A stretch of DNA of 7,638 nucleotides from positions 1 through 7,638 of the forward strand of contig DAOTWP010000231.1 of NCBI GenBank assembly GCA_034435675.1. Reading direction: 5' to 3'. Under the pieces are notes generated by a model. The model did not search any database and had not been told where the DNA came from. It was given only the letters and a program-made list of their open reading frames with translations. Origin of the DNA: DAOTWP01 sp034435675. Its GTDB lineage: Bacteria; Chloroflexota; Anaerolineae; Aggregatilineales; Phototrophicaceae. Of this stretch, positions 6,018 to 7,638 are shown in pieces. The position numbers were made by a program, and so were the translations under genes. How positions within the stretch are numbered: the first letter of the stretch is position 1; every line of letters begins with the position of its first letter.

Positions 6018-6941
6018 TTAGTCCAGCGTTTTCTCGAACGCCAGTACGCGATTGCAGATCGTAAAGCCTGCCGACTGGTAAAAAGTTACATTGCCCGGTT
6101 CGTCAGCATCACAGCTTACCAGCGCGGTTTCGACGCCGCGTGCTTTCAGGCGGCGCAGCCCTGCCAGCAGCACTGCCCTGCCCAGCCCGCGCCGGTGATA
6201 CTCGTAGCGAGTGCCCACCGGCTCGAACACACTGAGCCGGTTGCTCGTATCAAGCCAGCCCATCGCAAATGCGGCGAACGTGCCATCTGGCGCAACGGCG
6301 ACGATGTCCAGTTCGGGGTCATAGCCCGGCGCTTGCATAAAACCGCGATAGTAATCGGGGGTCATTTTGGAATGCGGCTGGAAGGCATCCTTGTGGACGG
6401 CAGCGCGCTGTTCGACATGTTCCGCGCTCATGCGTTGCAAAAAGGTGAAACCCGGCGGAAGCTGCGGCGCGGGCAGGTCGCCGCGGATGTCCTGCGCGAA
6501 GTTGATCATATGATCGCTGCGGCTGAAGCCGAGGTGTTCCAGCAGGGCGATGCTGGCATGCTCGTCTTCGTCAGTGTAGGCGGTTATGGCGGGGGCGTCA
6601 GCACCTTCAGGCGGGTGCTGGCGGATATAGGCGCTCAGATCGTCAATCGTCTGGCGCAGCACGGCGTCCTGTTCCGGCGTGCCGCGCAGGGTGGGGTGTA
6701 CCAGCAGGTCAAAATCGCCGCGTGTCCAGTTGGTCCACGTCCACGCGACAAGCTGCTCCTCGCGGAACCACAGGCGCACCTTATCTTGCAGCGGCACGCC
6801 GGACGTGTCGTAGAAGACCCACCAGTCCAGATCGCCGATGTGGATGCCGGCATAGGGATAGACGCGCTTTGCCTCGCGCAGCAGGTCTTTCATCGCGTCA
6901 AGGTCATCGGCGCGGGCATAAAGACGGGAAGTGAGGGGCAT
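6018..6941 (-). CDS. Tandem-domain GNAT family N-acetyltransferase (second of two)
   Basis: From ATG 6941 the product has 307 residues and looks like two GNAT folds. The C-terminal domain (about 160-305) holds the motif H249-R-R-G252-L-G254 in YHRRGLGRAVL, close to the usual R/Q-x-x-G-x-G, preceded by the FEPVGT strand region and followed by NVTFYQSAGF, a typical GNAT closing segment. The N-terminal domain (about 1-145) has a similar outline, with LLVHPTLRGTPEQDAVL where the acetyl-CoA loop would be and ASIALLEHLGF at the end, but no intact glycine motif. I infer catalysis, if any, in the C-terminal half. The acceptor is unknown. The start was chosen for GAAAGG at 6951-6956 with a 9-nt spacer and for lying about 80 nt downstream of a strong promoter. 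A longer reading from TTG 7058 begins inside that promoter's -35 box and is rejected. It is probably a distant paralogue of the next gene on the same strand. Confidence 0.85.
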   Translation of the reverse strand: MPLTSRLYARADDLDAMKDLLREAKRVYPYAGIHIGDLDWWVFYDTSGVPLQDKVRLWFREEQLVAWTWTNWTRGDFDLLVHPTLRGTPEQDAVLRQTIDDLSAYIRQHPPEGADAPAITAYTDEDEHASIALLEHLGFSRSDHMINFAQDIRGDLPAPQLPPGFTFLQRMSAEHVEQRAAVHKDAFQPHSKMTPDYYRGFMQAPGYDPELDIVAVAPDGTFAAFAMGWLDTSNRLSVFEPVGTRYEYHRRGLGRAVLLAGLRRLKARGVETALVSCDADEPGNVTFYQSAGFTICNRVLAFEKTLD

Positions 6942-7028
6942 CGGTGGCAGCCTTTCGTTAGCAGACTTTTGCGGGCAATATAGTCTGCGCTGGTAGACCA
7001 GATCGTTCTGACCCACTATGACCCTTTG

Positions 7029-7058
7029 ATTGTATGCAGCCGCCCGGCATGATGTCAA
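7029..7058 (-). promoter_or_regulatory. Strong sigma-70-type promoter for the second GNAT gene
   Basis: On the minus strand a perfect TTGACA (7058-7053) is followed after 18 bp by TACAAT (7034-7029, 5 of 6 consensus). A purine start site is available near 7022, giving a leader of about 80 nt before ATG 6941. The promoter sits in the 184-bp gap after the hydrolase gene, so the GNAT gene(s) can be transcribed independently of it. The first GNAT gene, with no clear promoter of its own, may be read through from here. Confidence 0.75.
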
Positions 7059-7059
7059 G

Positions 7060-7071
7060 AGGCATCTGCCT
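7060..7071. promoter_or_regulatory. Short dyad abutting the -35 box (possible operator)
   Basis: AGGCA and TGCCT form a 5-bp-arm dyad with a 2-bp centre, one base upstream of the TTGACA element on the minus strand. The position would suit a regulator site or merely the end of the preceding transcription unit. The arms are short and chance is a real possibility. Confidence 0.25.
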
Positions 7072-7125
7072 GTCAGTTAGCCTGTAGCGTGGACAACACC
7101 GGCGCCGCCCCGGCAAGCCAGCGTC

Positions 7126-7638
7126 TTACTCGCCCGCGCTGTCGCCGTCTGCTGCGGGGGCGTAGAGCAGCCCTGCGCCGCCCAGCCAGCCCCACGTCAG
7201 CTTAGCGAACACGTCGTTGCCATGCGGGTTGAGGTGCATGTCGTCGCTGTAGTAAAGATGCTCACCCCACTGCGCGTGCTGCTGCAACTGCGGCAGCGGG
7301 TCGAAGCACACGAGATCGAGTTCATCGCATAAGCCGAGCATGGCGTTGTACGCGCCGTCATAGATGGCAAGCTGGTCTGCGCCCATAACCGGTTCGGTCA
7401 GGTGGCGGTAGACCTGTTCGCGGGTGGGCGTCAGGACGACGACCAGTGTGCCGCCCCAACCGCGCACCAGGGCGTCCGCCGCCTGCAATGCTTCGCGGGT
7501 GAATGCCAGCCCCTGCTGGTTGCGCGGGTCAGCCATGTTCATCGCCTGCAATTCGTAGCTTTCGCCAAATTCCAGTTCGCCATCGCGGTAGCTGACCCGG
7601 TGCGGGCTGACGAACAGACGCGCGTAGTCGGTCAGATA
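7126..7638 (-). CDS. SGNH/GDSL-type hydrolase, C-terminal part (5' end beyond the window)
   Basis: The reading frame is open from the right window edge to TAA at 7126-7128, giving the last 170 residues of a longer protein. The best signature is SDDMHLNPHGNDVFA near the end, where D132-x-x-H135 (counted from the window edge) matches the C-terminal Asp-His catalytic block of SGNH hydrolases. Before it lie a helix (about 48-62) and a hydrophobic strand, GGTLVVVLTPTREQVY, followed by a segment like those seen in SGNH folds. The nucleophile Ser block and the Gly and Asn blocks would lie upstream and cannot be seen. Such enzymes are esterases or O-acetyl-transferring/deacetylating proteins of the cell envelope or cytoplasm; which one is not decidable here. 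An internal TTG at 7551 could be mistaken for a start, but the frame continues upstream with coding-like sequence, so the gene is truncated by the window. Confidence 0.7.
   Translation of the reverse strand, partial: YLTDYARLFVSPHRVSYRDGELEFGESYELQAMNMADPRNQQGLAFTREALQAADALVRGWGGTLVVVLTPTREQVYRHLTEPVMGADQLAIYDGAYNAMLGLCDELDLVCFDPLPQLQQHAQWGEHLYYSDDMHLNPHGNDVFAKLTWGWLGGAGLLYAPAADGDSAGE

Noticed and set aside
5856..6983. A 375-codon plus-strand frame opposite the second GNAT gene.
   Set aside because: Antisense shadow for the same reasons. It also runs across the intergenic palindrome, which would be unusual for a real gene.
7091..7125. GC-rich short inverted repeats just after the hydrolase stop as a terminator.
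   Set aside because: Only 4-bp stems such as GCCG/CGGC can be formed and no T-tract follows.

Overview
The window is a GC-rich bacterial chromosomal segment. All five supported protein genes lie on the minus strand: from right to left, the 3' part of an SGNH/GDSL-type hydrolase gene, two two-domain GNAT acetyltransferase genes, a CE7 acetyl-ester hydrolase gene and a GH38 alpha-mannosidase gene. The base composition, the style of the GH38 protein, the paired tandem-GNAT genes and the short GC-rich palindromes of the GTAGGGGC...GCCCCTAC type would fit a Chloroflexota (Anaerolineae-like) genome. That assignment is an inference from general resemblance; no rRNA or other marker is present.

Layout: positions 1-350 hold no gene but a cluster of inverted repeats: a 14-bp-arm palindrome, a 72-bp nested palindrome with imperfect outer arms, a small hairpin, and a hairpin just after the GH38 stop that may act as terminator. 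Positions 351-3560 encode the GH38 alpha-mannosidase, whose most likely start is a TTG overlapping the stop of the upstream CE7 gene (3557-4537) in a TTGA arrangement. A 284-bp gap (4538-4821) holds a plausible sigma-70 promoter for that pair, a 12-bp direct repeat and a short CGCAAAGG-like stretch. The first GNAT gene (4822-5856) and the second (6018-6941) are separated by 161 bp carrying a perfect 18-bp palindrome. A very good sigma-70 promoter (TTGACA, 18 bp, TACAAT) lies in the 184-bp gap upstream of the second GNAT gene. The window ends inside the SGNH hydrolase gene (7126 to the edge).

How the genes may work together: the CE7 esterase and GH38 mannosidase look like a translationally coupled two-gene operon for intracellular breakdown of an O-acetylated, alpha-mannose-containing oligosaccharide; neither shows a signal peptide. 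The two GNAT proteins share a degenerate N-terminal plus better-conserved C-terminal GNAT architecture and are probably divergent paralogues with unknown acceptors. Nothing ties them functionally to the glycan pair beyond strand and proximity.

I did not find a convincing undescribed multi-gene system. The points most worth a second look are the palindrome cluster at the left end, the CE7-GH38 coupling and start-site correction, the Ser/Gly/Ala-rich insertion in the mannosidase, and the paired tandem GNATs with their promoter and adjacent dyad. Long plus-strand reading frames opposite the real genes are judged antisense shadows.
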